NCBI RefSeq assembly: GCF_000737715.1
Contig: NZ_JPRN01000010.1
Coordinates: 124,001 to 188,000, forward strand
Length of the DNA: 64,000 nt
Direction: 5' to 3'
Origin: Chryseobacterium sp. JM1
GTDB lineage: Bacteria; Bacteroidota; Bacteroidia; Flavobacteriales; Weeksellaceae
Shown here: positions 43,853-52,797 of the stretch, in pieces
Layout of the letters: each line of letters begins with the position of its first letter
Position numbering within the stretch: position 1 is the first letter of the stretch
Notes under the pieces: model-generated
Seen by the model: only the letters and a program-made list of their open reading frames with translations
What the model was told of the DNA's origin: nothing
Databases searched by the model: none
Made by a program: the position numbers and the translations under genes

Positions 43853-44458
43853 ATGGTACTTAAGAATCTAAATTATCCTCTGGATTTCAAATTTAAGATC
43901 TCAACTCTATCGAGTGACTTCAATATTACTGACAAAAACGGAAATTATGTAGCGTATGTACGTCAGAAAATGTTCAAACTGAAGGAAGATGTGATCGTTT
44001 TCAATGACGAAAGCAAAACTAAGGAGCTTTTCAGAATCAAAGCCAATCAATGGATCGATTTCAATGCGTCTTATTCTTTAAATGATCTTACCGACAACAA
44101 AAACTACGGAAGACTGGCCAGAAAAGGAATGCGTTCTCTGTGGAAATCTACCTATGATATCCTGGATTCAAACGACCAACCTAAATTCATCGTTACAGAG
44201 GATAATGGATGGACAAAATTCTTTGACGGAATGGTAAGCGAGATTCCAATCATAGGAATGTTTACAGGATACTTTCTTAACCCGGCTTATACGGTAAGAG
44301 GCATAGACGGAAAGGAATATTTTAAACTAAAAAAAATGCCTTCATTCTTTGGAAGAAGATTCCAGCTTGACAGAGTGATTGATATTGATGACGAAGACGA
44401 AAGTTTAGTGATCCTGTCGTTACTGATGATGGTTCTTCTGGAAAGAGCAAGAGGCTAA
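43853..44458 (+). CDS. LURP-one/tubby-like beta-barrel protein, unknown function
   Basis: 201 residues without a signal. The beta-strand pattern recalls LURP-one-related/scramblase (tubby C-terminal) folds: FKISTLSSDFNITDKNGNYVAYVRQKMFKLKEDVIVFND, KQWIDFNASY, and the central helix IPIIGMFTGYF, with a hydrophobic C-terminal helix (LVILSLLMMVLLER) at the end. This is a weak fold-level call. It is the first of two plus-strand genes, the second encoding a lipoprotein. Confidence 0.6.
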   Translation: MVLKNLNYPLDFKFKISTLSSDFNITDKNGNYVAYVRQKMFKLKEDVIVFNDESKTKELFRIKANQWIDFNASYSLNDLTDNKNYGRLARKGMRSLWKSTYDILDSNDQPKFIVTEDNGWTKFFDGMVSEIPIIGMFTGYFLNPAYTVRGIDGKEYFKLKKMPSFFGRRFQLDRVIDIDDEDESLVILSLLMMVLLERARG

Positions 44459-44479
44459 AACAATAAAACCCCACAGACA

Positions 44480-44971
44480 ATGAAATATCTAATCATTTTA
44501 TTTTCAGCGCTCCTTTTGACCGCCTGTAAAAAAGATAAAGAAACCGTTAAGGATAGTGCTTCAACAGATTCTTTGAACATTGTTAAGGATTCTGCTAAAA
44601 CAAATGCTGCATCAGGAAAAGTGCAGGTAGACATTATTCCTTTTCCGAAAGAGATCAAAGAATGTTCATGCTATTTTGCAAGAAATAAAGCTGATTTTGA
44701 GGCCGAAAAGTATATCTATGCTGATGATGCCGGAAAAACAGCCTATATGAAACTGGATGGCCAAAGACTGGCAATGAATCTTATTTCCTCCAGCGACATG
44801 GAAGTGGATGAGGAACTGACCAAAGAAATTGAGAGCGACAACTATAAGATCTCTGTAAAAGGTAAAAAAATAAAGCATGAAGAGGCTTTACTGTTCGAAG
44901 GTACACTGACGATTGAAAAACCGGACGGTACTGTAGAAACCATGCCTATTTATGGCGAATGCGGATGCTAG
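44480..44971 (+). CDS. putative lipoprotein, unknown function
   Basis: 163 residues with a lipoprotein signal (MKYLIILFSALLLTAC, lipobox Cys16), then a charged Ser/Asp/Lys linker. The globular domain has KECSCYFARNKADFEAEKYIYADDAGKTAYMKLDG and ends GECGC. The Cys pairs (CSC and CGC) near both ends may be disulfide-linked. No known domain. It follows the 43853 gene by 21 nt. Confidence 0.75.
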   Translation: MKYLIILFSALLLTACKKDKETVKDSASTDSLNIVKDSAKTNAASGKVQVDIIPFPKEIKECSCYFARNKADFEAEKYIYADDAGKTAYMKLDGQRLAMNLISSSDMEVDEELTKEIESDNYKISVKGKKIKHEEALLFEGTLTIEKPDGTVETMPIYGECGC

Positions 44972-45016
44972 AAAAACGAAAGGGCTAAAAAATAAATTTA
45001 CCCTTGTACTCCTTAT

Positions 45017-45050
45017 AAAAAATGCTTTCGGATTCACGGAAGCATTTTTT
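45017..45050 (+). terminator. terminator after the lipoprotein gene
   Basis: Imperfect stem AAAAATGCTTTCG / CGGAAGCATTTTTT, loop GATTCA, T tract. Confidence 0.75.
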
Positions 45051-45080
45051 ATTTTGTAATTTTGATAAAAATAAAATTTC

Positions 45081-46523
45081 ATGGAATTATCTAATATAGA
45101 ACCGCAGATTATCTGGAAAAATTTCTCCAAATTAAATGCAGTTCCAAGACCGTCTAAAAAAGAAGAAAGAGTGATTGCCTTCATCAAAGGATTTGGTGAA
45201 GATTTAGGGTTGGAAACTACTGTAGATGAAGTAGGAAACGTGATCATCAGAAAGCCGGCTACAGCAGGTATGGAAAACCGCAAGTCTATCGTGCTTCAGT
45301 CGCATCTGGATATGGTATGTCAGAAAAACAGCGATACCAATTTTGATTTCGATACGGAAGGAATTAAAATGGAAGTTGACGGTGACTGGGTAAAAGCAAA
45401 AGGAACAACTTTAGGTGCTGATAACGGTTTAGGAGTAGCGACAATCATGTCTATCCTGGAAAGTTCAGATATTCCTCACCCGGCTTTGGAAGCTCTTTTT
45501 ACCATTGACGAAGAAACGGGAATGACGGGTGCTTTAGGTTTGAAGCCGGGACAATTAACCGGAGAAATCCTGTTAAACCTTGATACGGAAGAAGACGATG
45601 AGATCGATATCGGTTGTGCAGGTGGTGTAGACGTAACGATTACTCAAAACTACGGAACGGAAGCAGCAAAGGGACAGATTGTAAGACTTGAAGTGAAAGG
45701 CCTTCAGGGAGGACATTCAGGCATGGATATCCACAAAGGTTTCGGAAATTCCAATATTATTTTAGGAAGACTTCTTTACACTGGTTTAGCCAATCAGAAT
45801 ATCCAACTGATCTCTGTAGATGGCGGTGGATTGAGAAATGCCATTCCAAGAGAAGGAGCAGCCCTTATTTCCGTGAGAAATGCTCATGAATTCATTGAAG
45901 CGGCAACCGCTCTTAAAAAAGATATCTTAGAAGAATTTGCTACGGTAGAACCTGGTCTTCATATCAATATTGAAAACTCTACAACATCTGACTTAGCTGT
46001 TTCTGAGGAAGATTCAAAAAAGATCATTCTTACTTTAAAATCTCTTCACAATGGCGTTTACAGAATGAGTCCTGACGTAAAAGATCTTGTAGAAGCATCC
46101 AACAATGTTGCAAGAGTTGAATTAAAAGGAGGTGAGCTTAAAATTTTAAACCTTACCAGATCATCTGTAGATTCATCTAAATATTCTGTGGCAGAACAGT
46201 TAAAATCTGTGGCGGAATTAGCAGTAATGAACGTTGAATTCAGTGGTTCTTATCCTGGATGGAAACCAAAACCGGGGTCTGAGATCGTACAGCTGATGGA
46301 GAAAATCTACACCGAAAAATTTGGCGAAAAACCTCACGTAGTTGCTTGTCATGCAGGACTGGAATGTGGAATCATCGGAGCCAATTATCCTGAAATGGAA
46401 ATGGTAAGCTTTGGACCTACCATCAGAGGGGCACACTCTCCGGATGAAAAAGCGAATATCCCTTCTGCTCAGAAATTCTGGAGTTTCACCAAGGATATTT
46501 TAGCGAATATTCCTTTAAAATAA
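45081..46523 (+). CDS. pepD: aminoacyl-histidine dipeptidase (PepD, M20)
   Basis: 480-residue cytosolic zinc dipeptidase. Active-site blocks are present: VLQSHLDMVCQ (His/Asp), TLGADNGLGVA (bridging Asp), FTIDEETGMTGALGL (Glu-Glu), LLNLDTEEDDE, and the late GLECGIIGANYPEMEMVSFGP block with HSPDEKA. Length fits E. coli PepD. It acts on Xaa-His dipeptides. Monocistronic, with a hairpin at 46545-46574. Confidence 0.93.
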   Translation: MELSNIEPQIIWKNFSKLNAVPRPSKKEERVIAFIKGFGEDLGLETTVDEVGNVIIRKPATAGMENRKSIVLQSHLDMVCQKNSDTNFDFDTEGIKMEVDGDWVKAKGTTLGADNGLGVATIMSILESSDIPHPALEALFTIDEETGMTGALGLKPGQLTGEILLNLDTEEDDEIDIGCAGGVDVTITQNYGTEAAKGQIVRLEVKGLQGGHSGMDIHKGFGNSNIILGRLLYTGLANQNIQLISVDGGGLRNAIPREGAALISVRNAHEFIEAATALKKDILEEFATVEPGLHINIENSTTSDLAVSEEDSKKIILTLKSLHNGVYRMSPDVKDLVEASNNVARVELKGGELKILNLTRSSVDSSKYSVAEQLKSVAELAVMNVEFSGSYPGWKPKPGSEIVQLMEKIYTEKFGEKPHVVACHAGLECGIIGANYPEMEMVSFGPTIRGAHSPDEKANIPSAQKFWSFTKDILANIPLK

Positions 46524-46544
46524 AAAGAGAAAATTACTATATTG

Positions 46545-46574
46545 AATATCCAAAGTCGTATGATTTTGGATATT
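46545..46574 (+). terminator. terminator of pepD
   Basis: Stem AATATCCAAA / TTTGGATATT, 8-10 nt loop, followed by TTT. Confidence 0.6.
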
Positions 46575-46580
46575 TTTAAT

Positions 46581-46702
46581 TTAAACCATTAAGTTTTTTA
46601 AGTCGTTAAGATGATTAAGAATTACGGATGTCGGGCTTAAAAATATCTTTGATATTTTACTTAATTTTACTTAATTTTCCTTTCTTCATTGATCTTAATG
46701 GT
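46581..46702 (-). repeat. CATTAAGATCAATGAAG...CTTAATGG repeat, copy 2 (inverted)
   Basis: Read on the minus strand it opens CCATTAAGATCAATGAAG and closes CTTAATGGTTTAA, as in 25589-25717. It fills the pepD-LOG gap. Confidence 0.6.
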
Positions 46703-46731
46703 TCAGAAATTATTTAATAAGATTTACAACA

Positions 46732-47313
46732 ATGAAAAGTATAACCGTATTCTGTGGCTCAAGTTTCGGCACAGATGACATTTATAGAGAACAGGCCTTC
46801 CTGCTTGGCGAAACACTGGCTAAACAACACATACAATTGATCTATGGCGGTGCAGATACAGGTCTGATGGGAGCTGTTGCAGACGGAACCTTAAGCGCAG
46901 GAGGAAAAGTCACGGGAATTCTCCCCCACTTCCTGCAATCCAAAGAAATTGCCCATAAAAACCTCACTGAGCTGATCATCGTAGAAACCATGCACGAAAG
47001 AAAAACGAAGATGAATGATCTCTGCGAGGGCGTCATCGTTCTTCCCGGCGGCTATGGAACCCTGGAAGAGTTTTTTGAAATGATCACCTGGGCACAGCTC
47101 GGACTTCATAAAAAGCCGATCGGGATTTTGAATATTGACGGGTTTTACGATGATCTGATAAAACTGATTCAGACCATGGTAGATAAAGGATTTTTAAAGC
47201 TGGTGAATCGTGATATGCTTTTGATAAGCGAAAACATTGATGAGCTTTTGGAGAAAATGAAAAATTATGAGGCGCCTACTGTGGGGAAATGGATTTCGAA
47301 GGGTGAAGTTTAG
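46732..47313 (+). CDS. LOG family protein (nucleoside 5'-monophosphate phosphoribohydrolase-like)
   Basis: 193 residues of the TIGR00730/LOG Rossmann family. N-terminal FCGSSFGTD is followed by QLIYGGADTGLMGAVADG. The signature PGGYGTLEEFFEMITWAQLGLHKKPIG is preceded by MHERKTKM, which supplies the catalytic Arg/Glu set. Plant and bacterial relatives release cytokinin bases from nucleotides; other members hydrolyse purine nucleotides. The substrate here is not known. Confidence 0.87.
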   Translation: MKSITVFCGSSFGTDDIYREQAFLLGETLAKQHIQLIYGGADTGLMGAVADGTLSAGGKVTGILPHFLQSKEIAHKNLTELIIVETMHERKTKMNDLCEGVIVLPGGYGTLEEFFEMITWAQLGLHKKPIGILNIDGFYDDLIKLIQTMVDKGFLKLVNRDMLLISENIDELLEKMKNYEAPTVGKWISKGEV

Positions 47314-47346
47314 CTCTTTTATATTTTTCACATGAATAACTATAAC

Positions 47347-47382
47347 AAAACCGCCCGGAAATTTCCAGGCGGTTTTTTTATA
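47347..47382 (+). terminator. terminator between LOG and ferredoxin genes
   Basis: Stem AAAACCGCC-CGG...CC-AGGCGGTTTTTT with a small loop and T tract. It serves the plus strand best. Confidence 0.75.
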
Positions 47383-47402
47383 TTAATTAAATTTAATATA
47401 GT

Positions 47403-47732
47403 CTAAGGATAAGGAGCAATCGCCACTTCAAGACCTTCCATGGAATCCATCATATGCAGCTGGCATCCCAGTCTGCTGTTGTCTTTTACGTGGTAAGCTT
47501 CCGCCAGCATGGCATCTTCTTCATCTCCCATAGGCTCAAGGCCCGGATCATTGATCACATATACCTGACAGGAGGCGCACATCGCCATTCCGCCACAAAC
47601 TCCGATAGTTCCTTCTTCCGCCAATTCATAAGAACGGATGATCTCCATAAGGTTCATAGACATATCTGTAGGTGCTACAACATCATGGGTGATCCCCTCC
47701 CGATCGGTGATCTTTATATTAATATCTGACAT
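47403..47732 (-). CDS. 2Fe-2S ferredoxin
   Basis: A 109-residue [2Fe-2S] protein of the adrenodoxin type. Cluster Cys are in GVCGGMAMCASCQVYV and LGCQLHM (C-x5-C-x2-C-xn-C). It transfers single electrons. It lies 12 nt downstream of the ferredoxin-NADP reductase gene, so it is the natural redox partner. The pair may feed Fe-S assembly or monooxygenases; this is not shown by sequence. Confidence 0.9.
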   Translation of the reverse strand: MSDINIKITDREGITHDVVAPTDMSMNLMEIIRSYELAEEGTIGVCGGMAMCASCQVYVINDPGLEPMGDEEDAMLAEAYHVKDNSRLGCQLHMMDSMEGLEVAIAPYP

Positions 47733-47744
47733 AATAATGCAAAA

Positions 47745-48800
47745 TTAGTCAATTTTTTTCACAACTGCCTTTTCTGCTTCTTTACGGCTACCGTCAAATC
47801 CGTCTACACCGCTTACTGTCGTATATTTAAGTACAAATTTTTTCCCTGGATTCAGTCTGTTATACACACTCTGACACATCAAAGTCGCTTCGTGGAAACC
47901 GCAAAGGATCAGCTTTAGCTTACCCGGATACGTATTGATATCACCGATTGCGTAGATTCCATCGATGTTCGTTTGATAATCAAGTGCGTTGTTGACAACA
48001 ATTGCATTTTTCTCGATATTCAGTCCCCAGTTTCCGATCTCACCCAATTTTGGAGTCAGTCCGAATAAAGGAATGAAATAATCTGTTTCAATATCGTAAG
48101 CGTCCTGCCCTTCAATCTCAACGGTAATCGCTTCTACTTTTCCGTCACCTTTGATACCGGTCACTTCAGCAGGCGTGATTAATTTAATTTTTCCCTGGTT
48201 TTTAAGATCCTGCACTTTTTCTACAGAATCCAAAGCTCCTCTGAATTCATTTCTTCTGTGGATCAAAGTCACTTCACTTGCAACATTCGAAAGGAAAACA
48301 CTCCAGTCCAAAGCAGAATCTCCACCTCCGGCGATCACTACTTTTTTGTTTCTGAAATGTTCAGGTTCTTTCACGAAATATTCAAGACCTTTCTCTTCAT
48401 AGTCAGCTACATTCTCGAAAGTAGGTTTTCTAGGTTCAAAAGTTCCCAATCCACCGGCAATAGCAATCGCTTTACATCTGTGAACCGTTCCTTTGTTGGT
48501 GATCACTTCAAACCATTCGTCATCTACCTTGGTATAAGAAACTGCAGTTTCTCCCAAAGTAAATCCCGGTTGGAACTGCTTGATCTGCTCCATCAAATTA
48601 TCTACTAATTCTCCTGCATTCACAGAAGGATATCCCGGAATATCGAAAATAGGTTTTTTAGGATAAAGCTCAGCTAGCTGTCCTCCCGGCTGTGGAAGCG
48701 CATCAATAATATGGCACTTCATTTTTAATAAACCTGCTTCAAAAACAGCGAAAAGCCCGGTAGGTCCGGCACCTATGATCAATATATCAGTGGTTATCAT
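47745..48800 (-). CDS. ferredoxin-NADP+ reductase (thioredoxin-reductase-like FAD enzyme)
   Basis: 351-residue FAD/NADPH flavoprotein of the bacterial FNR2 type: thioredoxin-reductase fold without the active-site CxxC. FAD motif IGAGPTGLFAVFEAGLL, NADPH motif VIAGGGDSALDWSV, and the C-terminal IYAIGDINTYPGKLKLILCGFHEATLM. It transfers electrons from NADPH to ferredoxin. It heads the two-gene operon with the ferredoxin gene. Confidence 0.9.
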   Translation of the reverse strand: MITTDILIIGAGPTGLFAVFEAGLLKMKCHIIDALPQPGGQLAELYPKKPIFDIPGYPSVNAGELVDNLMEQIKQFQPGFTLGETAVSYTKVDDEWFEVITNKGTVHRCKAIAIAGGLGTFEPRKPTFENVADYEEKGLEYFVKEPEHFRNKKVVIAGGGDSALDWSVFLSNVASEVTLIHRRNEFRGALDSVEKVQDLKNQGKIKLITPAEVTGIKGDGKVEAITVEIEGQDAYDIETDYFIPLFGLTPKLGEIGNWGLNIEKNAIVVNNALDYQTNIDGIYAIGDINTYPGKLKLILCGFHEATLMCQSVYNRLNPGKKFVLKYTTVSGVDGFDGSRKEAEKAVVKKID

Positions 48801-48929
48801 AATAATAAGATAATTTAATTATACATGTAACTGCAAATTTACTAATTTTAATGCGAAGCATATTTAATTGATTCTAAATAAAAACCTGAGATTTATCAAA
48901 TCTCTGTAAATCATTAGGATTCTTAAATT

Positions 48930-48945
48930 TGGCAGTGTTTTTGTT
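48930..48945 (+). promoter_or_regulatory. sigma-54-like promoter element
   Basis: TGGCAGTGTTTTTGTT is almost identical to the element at 16080 (TGGCAGTGTTTTTG shared). The predicted start site falls about 2-3 nt before ATG 48958. Confidence 0.4.
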
Positions 48946-48957
48946 AAATGTCATATC

Positions 48958-49728
48958 ATGAAGAAAATTTTAAGTTTTTTTGCAGTATTTACGTTCCTGC
49001 TGAGTTACGCTCAGATCGATAATATTGCTGATGGTGAGTCTATTACCTTTAGAATCCACTACGGAATTCTGAATGCAGGAACCGCCAATCTAACCGCCAA
49101 AAAAACAACTTATATGGGCGCTCCCCATCTCTACGTAAAAGGTACAGGACAGACTACGGGAGCTGTAAAAGCCTTCTTTAAAGTAGAAGATCTCTATGAA
49201 AGTTTCATCAATACAGATACCGGACTTCCCAGCTTTTATGTGAGAAATGTACGTGAAGGCAGCTATCGCCAGCATTTTGAGACTGTTTTCAACCACGATA
49301 ATCATACGTTGATATTAACGGATAAAAAAACACCTGCCAATGGCTCAAAGGTCTTGAAATCCATCAAAGGGGTTCAGGATATGCTTTCCTGCTTTTATTA
49401 TCTGAGAAGTAAAGGGACAGGCGAGCTGAAAGTAGGAACCGTGATTAATATGAATGTCTGGATTGATGATGAAATGTTTCCGTTTCAGCTGAAAGTAACG
49501 GGCAATGAAGATCTGAAGACAAAATTCGGGACTATCAACTGTCTTAAAATTATTCCTTCTGTAAAAAGCGGAAGAGTTTTCAAGGAAAAAGAAGGGGTAA
49601 CGATGTGGGTGACCAATGATGCGAACCATATCCCGATGCTTCTGAAAGCCGAACTGGCTGTAGGATCTCTGAAAGCAAGTATCGACGATCTTAAAAATGT
49701 GAAATACCCTTTGAAGTATCTTAAATAA
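48958..49728 (+). CDS. DUF3108 domain protein, secreted
   Basis: 256 residues with a signal peptide (MKKILSFFAVFTFLLSYAQ). DUF3108 pattern: GESITFRIHYGILNAGTANL near residue 25, VLKSIKGVQDMLSCFYYLR in the middle, and LKIIPSVKSGRVFKEKEGVTMWVTNDANHIPMLLKAELAVGSLKA at the end. A periplasmic or outer-membrane-associated beta-rich protein; the role is not established. It has a sigma-54-like element directly upstream. Confidence 0.8.
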   Translation: MKKILSFFAVFTFLLSYAQIDNIADGESITFRIHYGILNAGTANLTAKKTTYMGAPHLYVKGTGQTTGAVKAFFKVEDLYESFINTDTGLPSFYVRNVREGSYRQHFETVFNHDNHTLILTDKKTPANGSKVLKSIKGVQDMLSCFYYLRSKGTGELKVGTVINMNVWIDDEMFPFQLKVTGNEDLKTKFGTINCLKIIPSVKSGRVFKEKEGVTMWVTNDANHIPMLLKAELAVGSLKASIDDLKNVKYPLKYLK

Positions 49729-49732
49729 GGTG

Positions 49733-49931
49733 GGGTTGAGAGAATTTTGGGTTTTGAATTTTGAATTTCAGTGTAAGAGAGTTGCTGGTTCGCATCTCGG
49801 AACTCGGAACTCGTACCCGAAAGATTTCTGAAATCTGCTATCTTGGCTATTACCTTCTTATTCCCGCATTCACCATTCACTTGCGAAGCAAGATTCACCA
49901 TTGACATTTTCTGATGTCTGAAATCTGATGT
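49733..49931 (+). repeat. composite intergenic repeat B (TGCTGGTTCGAATC family)
   Basis: GTTGCTGGTTCGCATCTCGG, AACTCGGAACTCGTACCC, CTGAAATCTGC, ATTCACCATTCACTTGCGAAGC, TTCACCATTGAC, then TGATGTCTGAAATCTGATGTC. Same word order as copy A, in the same orientation. It lies between convergent genes. Confidence 0.75.
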
Positions 49932-49957
49932 CAAAAAAAATAAAATCATCTACCATA

Positions 49958-49993
49958 TAAAAAGGAACTGTTTAAAACGGTTCCTTTTTTATT
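49958..49993. terminator. terminator for the outer-membrane barrel gene and the DUF3108 gene
   Basis: Stem AAAAAGGAAC-TG / CG-GTTCCTTTTTT with loop TTTAAAA. Usable on both strands. Confidence 0.7.
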
Positions 49994-50001
49994 TTTAATC
50001 G

Positions 50002-50550
50002 TCAAAACCTGTAGGATACGCCTCCTTGGACAATTCCTTTCATCCCTATATTGGTTTCCAGAAAAACACTCAGATCACCTCCATATTTAAGCCCTACAGG
50101 AACAATATTATACCCAAAACCGGTATCTGAATCTTTGCTCTCCTTTTTATCTTTTCCTGTATATGTAGTATTCACAATGCTTATGCCTGCACTTAAACCG
50201 GAGTATAAACCCAATTTTTCTTTATTTAACCAGAAATAATCCACCTTTGGAAGCACGGCCCATATGTTCTGCTTTGAAACAGATTCTGTTTTGCTGAAGA
50301 ATTCATTGGTAACATCTATTCCATAACGCCACTTCATATTTCCGCTGTACATCATTACACCTACAGAAGCAACTCCTTTGCTGGAAGGATCCTCCTCACT
50401 GGAGTTGACGAAAGCATTGACTAATACAGATCCTAAAGAATATGTAGCCCCATACACAGAAGGCGCTCCATAGCTTGCTGAAACTTCAATTTTTTGAGCA
50501 CTTACAGTACTCACCACCATTAAAAGTGGAAACAATAATAATTTTTTCAT
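50002..50550 (-). CDS. outer-membrane beta-barrel protein, unknown function
   Basis: 182 residues with signal peptide (MKKLLLFPLLMVVSTVSAQ). Alternating amphipathic strands (WRYGIDVTNEFF, YFWLNKEKLGLYSGLSAGISIV, VGLKYGGDLSVFLETNIG) end in a C-terminal aromatic strand, GGVSYRF. This is the OmpW/OmpX-like small-barrel layout. No ligand or partner suggested. Its 379-nt upstream gap (50551-50929) holds a small hairpin near 50762-50780 (ACCACA/TGTGGT) and the pheS terminator, and no confident gene. Confidence 0.72.
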   Translation of the reverse strand: MKKLLLFPLLMVVSTVSAQKIEVSASYGAPSVYGATYSLGSVLVNAFVNSSEEDPSSKGVASVGVMMYSGNMKWRYGIDVTNEFFSKTESVSKQNIWAVLPKVDYFWLNKEKLGLYSGLSAGISIVNTTYTGKDKKESKDSDTGFGYNIVPVGLKYGGDLSVFLETNIGMKGIVQGGVSYRF

Positions 50551-50899
50551 ACTTAGTTGTTAATAAAAATTAATATTGTAAAATTATATAAAAGCAGGGC
50601 CTGTTTTACAGAAGGACCTCTGTTTAACATTTAATCGTTACAATTCATAAGCAATACTCCGAACCGAGAAAATTATTTTCTTTTTTTTCAAAACTCTGTA
50701 ATAGATTTTTAATATGGATTGTCTTACTAATAGAAGCAGATATGAAGGATACTTCAAAATACCACACTGTACATGTGGTTTGGAAAGAAGAAAAAGTGTT
50801 TTTTTATGTCAGTTGATAAAAAAGACAATACACGTTGTACATTTTCAATAAAATCGTTTTTAATTACGTTTTGTTTCTTAGGTCAGTAATTAAAAACAA

Positions 50900-50930
50900 A
50901 AACCTCCGGAAATTCCGGAGGTTTATTTTT
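50900..50930 (-). terminator. terminator of pheS
   Basis: Stem AACCTCCGGAA / TTCCGGAGGTT, nearly loopless. The minus side has an A/T-rich tail (TTTTTGTTTTTAATTAC), so it fits termination of the minus-strand gene ending at 50930. Confidence 0.65.
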
Positions 50931-51940
50931 TATAGTGATTTAAACTGTTCTAAAGTTCTGATATCATTTTCGAAGAACATTCTGATATCGCTCATCTGGT
51001 AAAGAAGCATCGTGATTCTTTCAATACCCATTCCGAAAGCGTATCCCGAATATTTCTCAGCATCGATATTCACATTTTTCAGAACCGCAGGATCTACCAT
51101 TCCGCAACCCATGATTTCCAGCCAGCCTGTTCCTTTTGTAATTCTGTAATCGGTTTCAGAGTTTAATCCCCAATATACATCGATCTCAGCACTAGGTTCC
51201 GTGAACGGGAAATAAGAAGGTCTCATTCTGATCTTAGATTTTCCGAAAAGCTCCGTCGTAAAGAACTGGATGGTCTGCTTAAGATCTGCAAAACTTACAT
51301 TCTCGTCAATATACAAACCTTCGATCTGATGGAATATACAGTGTGAACGTGAAGAAATAGCCTCATTTCTGAATACTCTTCCCGGAGAAAGAATTCTGAT
51401 CGGCGGCTGGTTTTCTTCCATATAACGGATCTGTACAGAAGAAGTATGCGTTCTTAAAAGGACGTCAGGATTCTGTTCGATGAAGAAAGTATCCTGCATA
51501 TCTCTTGCCGGATGGTATTCAGGAAGGTTAAGCGCTGTAAAGTTATGCCAGTCATCCTCTATCTCAGGACCATCGGCTACTGCGAAACCTATTGATTTGA
51601 AAATCTCAATAATTCTGTTTTTCACCAGATTGATCGGATGTCTGGACCCAAGATCCAATGGAAAAGCAGGTCTTGTAAGATCTTCTTTTTCTGTGACAAT
51701 AGCAGACTGGGAAGAATCTTTAAGATCTTCCAGTTTTCCTGCAACAGCCTGTTTCAAAGAATTGATCTTCTGTCCGAATTCTTTTTTCTGGTCGTTTGGA
51801 ACTTCTTTAAATTTTTCAAAAAAATCATTCAGAACACCTTTTTTACCATTATACTTAATCCGGAAGTTTTCAATTTCCTCTTTAGACGTAGCATTGAAGC
51901 TGTTTACTTCGGTAAGTAGTTCTTCTATCTTTTCTATCAT
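50930..51940 (-). CDS. pheS: phenylalanine-tRNA ligase subunit alpha
   Basis: 336 residues. The N-terminal coiled coil (residues about 1-90) is followed by the class II synthetase catalytic domain. Motif 2 is in [43 protein letters not shown] comes next, and the C-terminal motif 3 is [15 protein letters not shown]. PheT is not in this window, so the two subunits are encoded apart. A TATTTTTG -7 box lies at 51973-51966 on the minus strand. Confidence 0.95.
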   Translation of the reverse strand: MIEKIEELLTEVNSFNATSKEEIENFRIKYNGKKGVLNDFFEKFKEVPNDQKKEFGQKINSLKQAVAGKLEDLKDSSQSAIVTEKEDLTRPAFPLDLGSRHPINLVKNRIIEIFKSIGFAVADGPEIEDDWHNFTALNLPEYHPARDMQDTFFIEQNPDVLLRTHTSSVQIRYMEENQPPIRILSPGRVFRNEAISSRSHCIFHQIEGLYIDENVSFADLKQTIQFFTTELFGKSKIRMRPSYFPFTEPSAEIDVYWGLNSETDYRITKGTGWLEIMGCGMVDPAVLKNVNIDAEKYSGYAFGMGIERITMLLYQMSDIRMFFENDIRTLEQFKSL

Positions 51941-52066
51941 TGTTTTACCCTTTCAAAATGTTTTGCAAAAATACGTTTTTTAAGTTTAATAATGAATCTG
52001 TGATAAAAAAATCTGCCCCTTTATGGGAGGCAGACTTCAATCACTTATTTCACTTAAATAAAAAAA

Positions 52067-52726
52067 TTATTTCTTTTCTAAAGCTTTAACGCTGATCTGA
52101 AGAGTTACATCATCCTTGATCACGCCGTTTTCAGCAGGAGCCTGGAACTTTACGCCAAACTCTTCTCTTTTAATATCCTTAGGCTCGGTAGCTACGCTTA
52201 CTTCTCCGTCTTTCACAGAGACATTAGCCTTAAACTGAACCGGTTTTGAAATGCCTTTGATCGTTAAATTACCATCAAGAAGCGTATTGTAATCTCCTTC
52301 TGTAGAAGGGGTCACTTTCGTAATTTCAAATGAAGCCGTCGGGAATTTTTCCACTTCGAAGAAATCTCCGCTCTTCAGATGACCATTCAGTTTGCCTAAC
52401 TGTTCAGCATCATCTTTCAGATCTACAGATGTCAGAGAAGCCATATCAGCAACAAATTTTCCGCTTTCAAGCTTTCCATCTTTTACTGTCACATCACCAC
52501 TTTCAAACTTGATGGTTCCGAAATGGCTTGTGCTTTCAGACTTGAATACTTTATATCCTTTCCACTCCACTTTACTGTTTAATGTATCCAGTGTGTACTG
52601 GTTCCCGTCTTTTGTAGTTGCCACCTCATTGCTTTCGCTGGTAACCGGTTTGTCTTTTTTACAAGAAACCGCTACAGCTGCCACAAATAAAGCAGGAATA
52701 GCTAAAGAAAACAGTTTTTTTCTCAT
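52067..52726 (-). CDS. YceI family lipoprotein
   Basis: 219 residues with lipobox signal (LFSLAIPALFVAAVAVSCKK, Cys22). The YceI lipocalin-like barrel begins YTLDTLNSKVEWKGYKVFKSESTSHFG. It includes GKFVADMASLTSVDL, the FFEVEKFPTASFEI strand, and the late EEFGVKFQ and DDVTLQISVKALEKK. Members bind amphiphiles such as polyisoprenoids in the periplasm. As a lipoprotein it would be membrane-tethered. Confidence 0.87.
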   Translation of the reverse strand: MRKKLFSLAIPALFVAAVAVSCKKDKPVTSESNEVATTKDGNQYTLDTLNSKVEWKGYKVFKSESTSHFGTIKFESGDVTVKDGKLESGKFVADMASLTSVDLKDDAEQLGKLNGHLKSGDFFEVEKFPTASFEITKVTPSTEGDYNTLLDGNLTIKGISKPVQFKANVSVKDGEVSVATEPKDIKREEFGVKFQAPAENGVIKDDVTLQISVKALEKK

Positions 52727-52789
52727 TTTTGATATATTTTTATTACTTCCGCTAATATAATAAAAAATTTTATTTTTTCATAAAAACCT

Positions 52790-52797
52790 TACATTTG
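52790..52797 (+). promoter_or_regulatory. -7 box (TACATTTG), predicted leaderless start of the ABC ATPase gene
   Basis: It ends 4 nt before ATG 52802. No TTG at -33. The same TAnnTTTG-N4-ATG spacing is seen for the HipA-like gene and recR. Confidence 0.5.

Noticed and set aside
50714-50851. 46-codon reading frame with several Cys (MDCLTNRSRYEGYF...)
   Set aside because: No TAnnTTTG box at a sensible distance, no family match, and it lies in an AT-rich gap. Weakly supported; not annotated.
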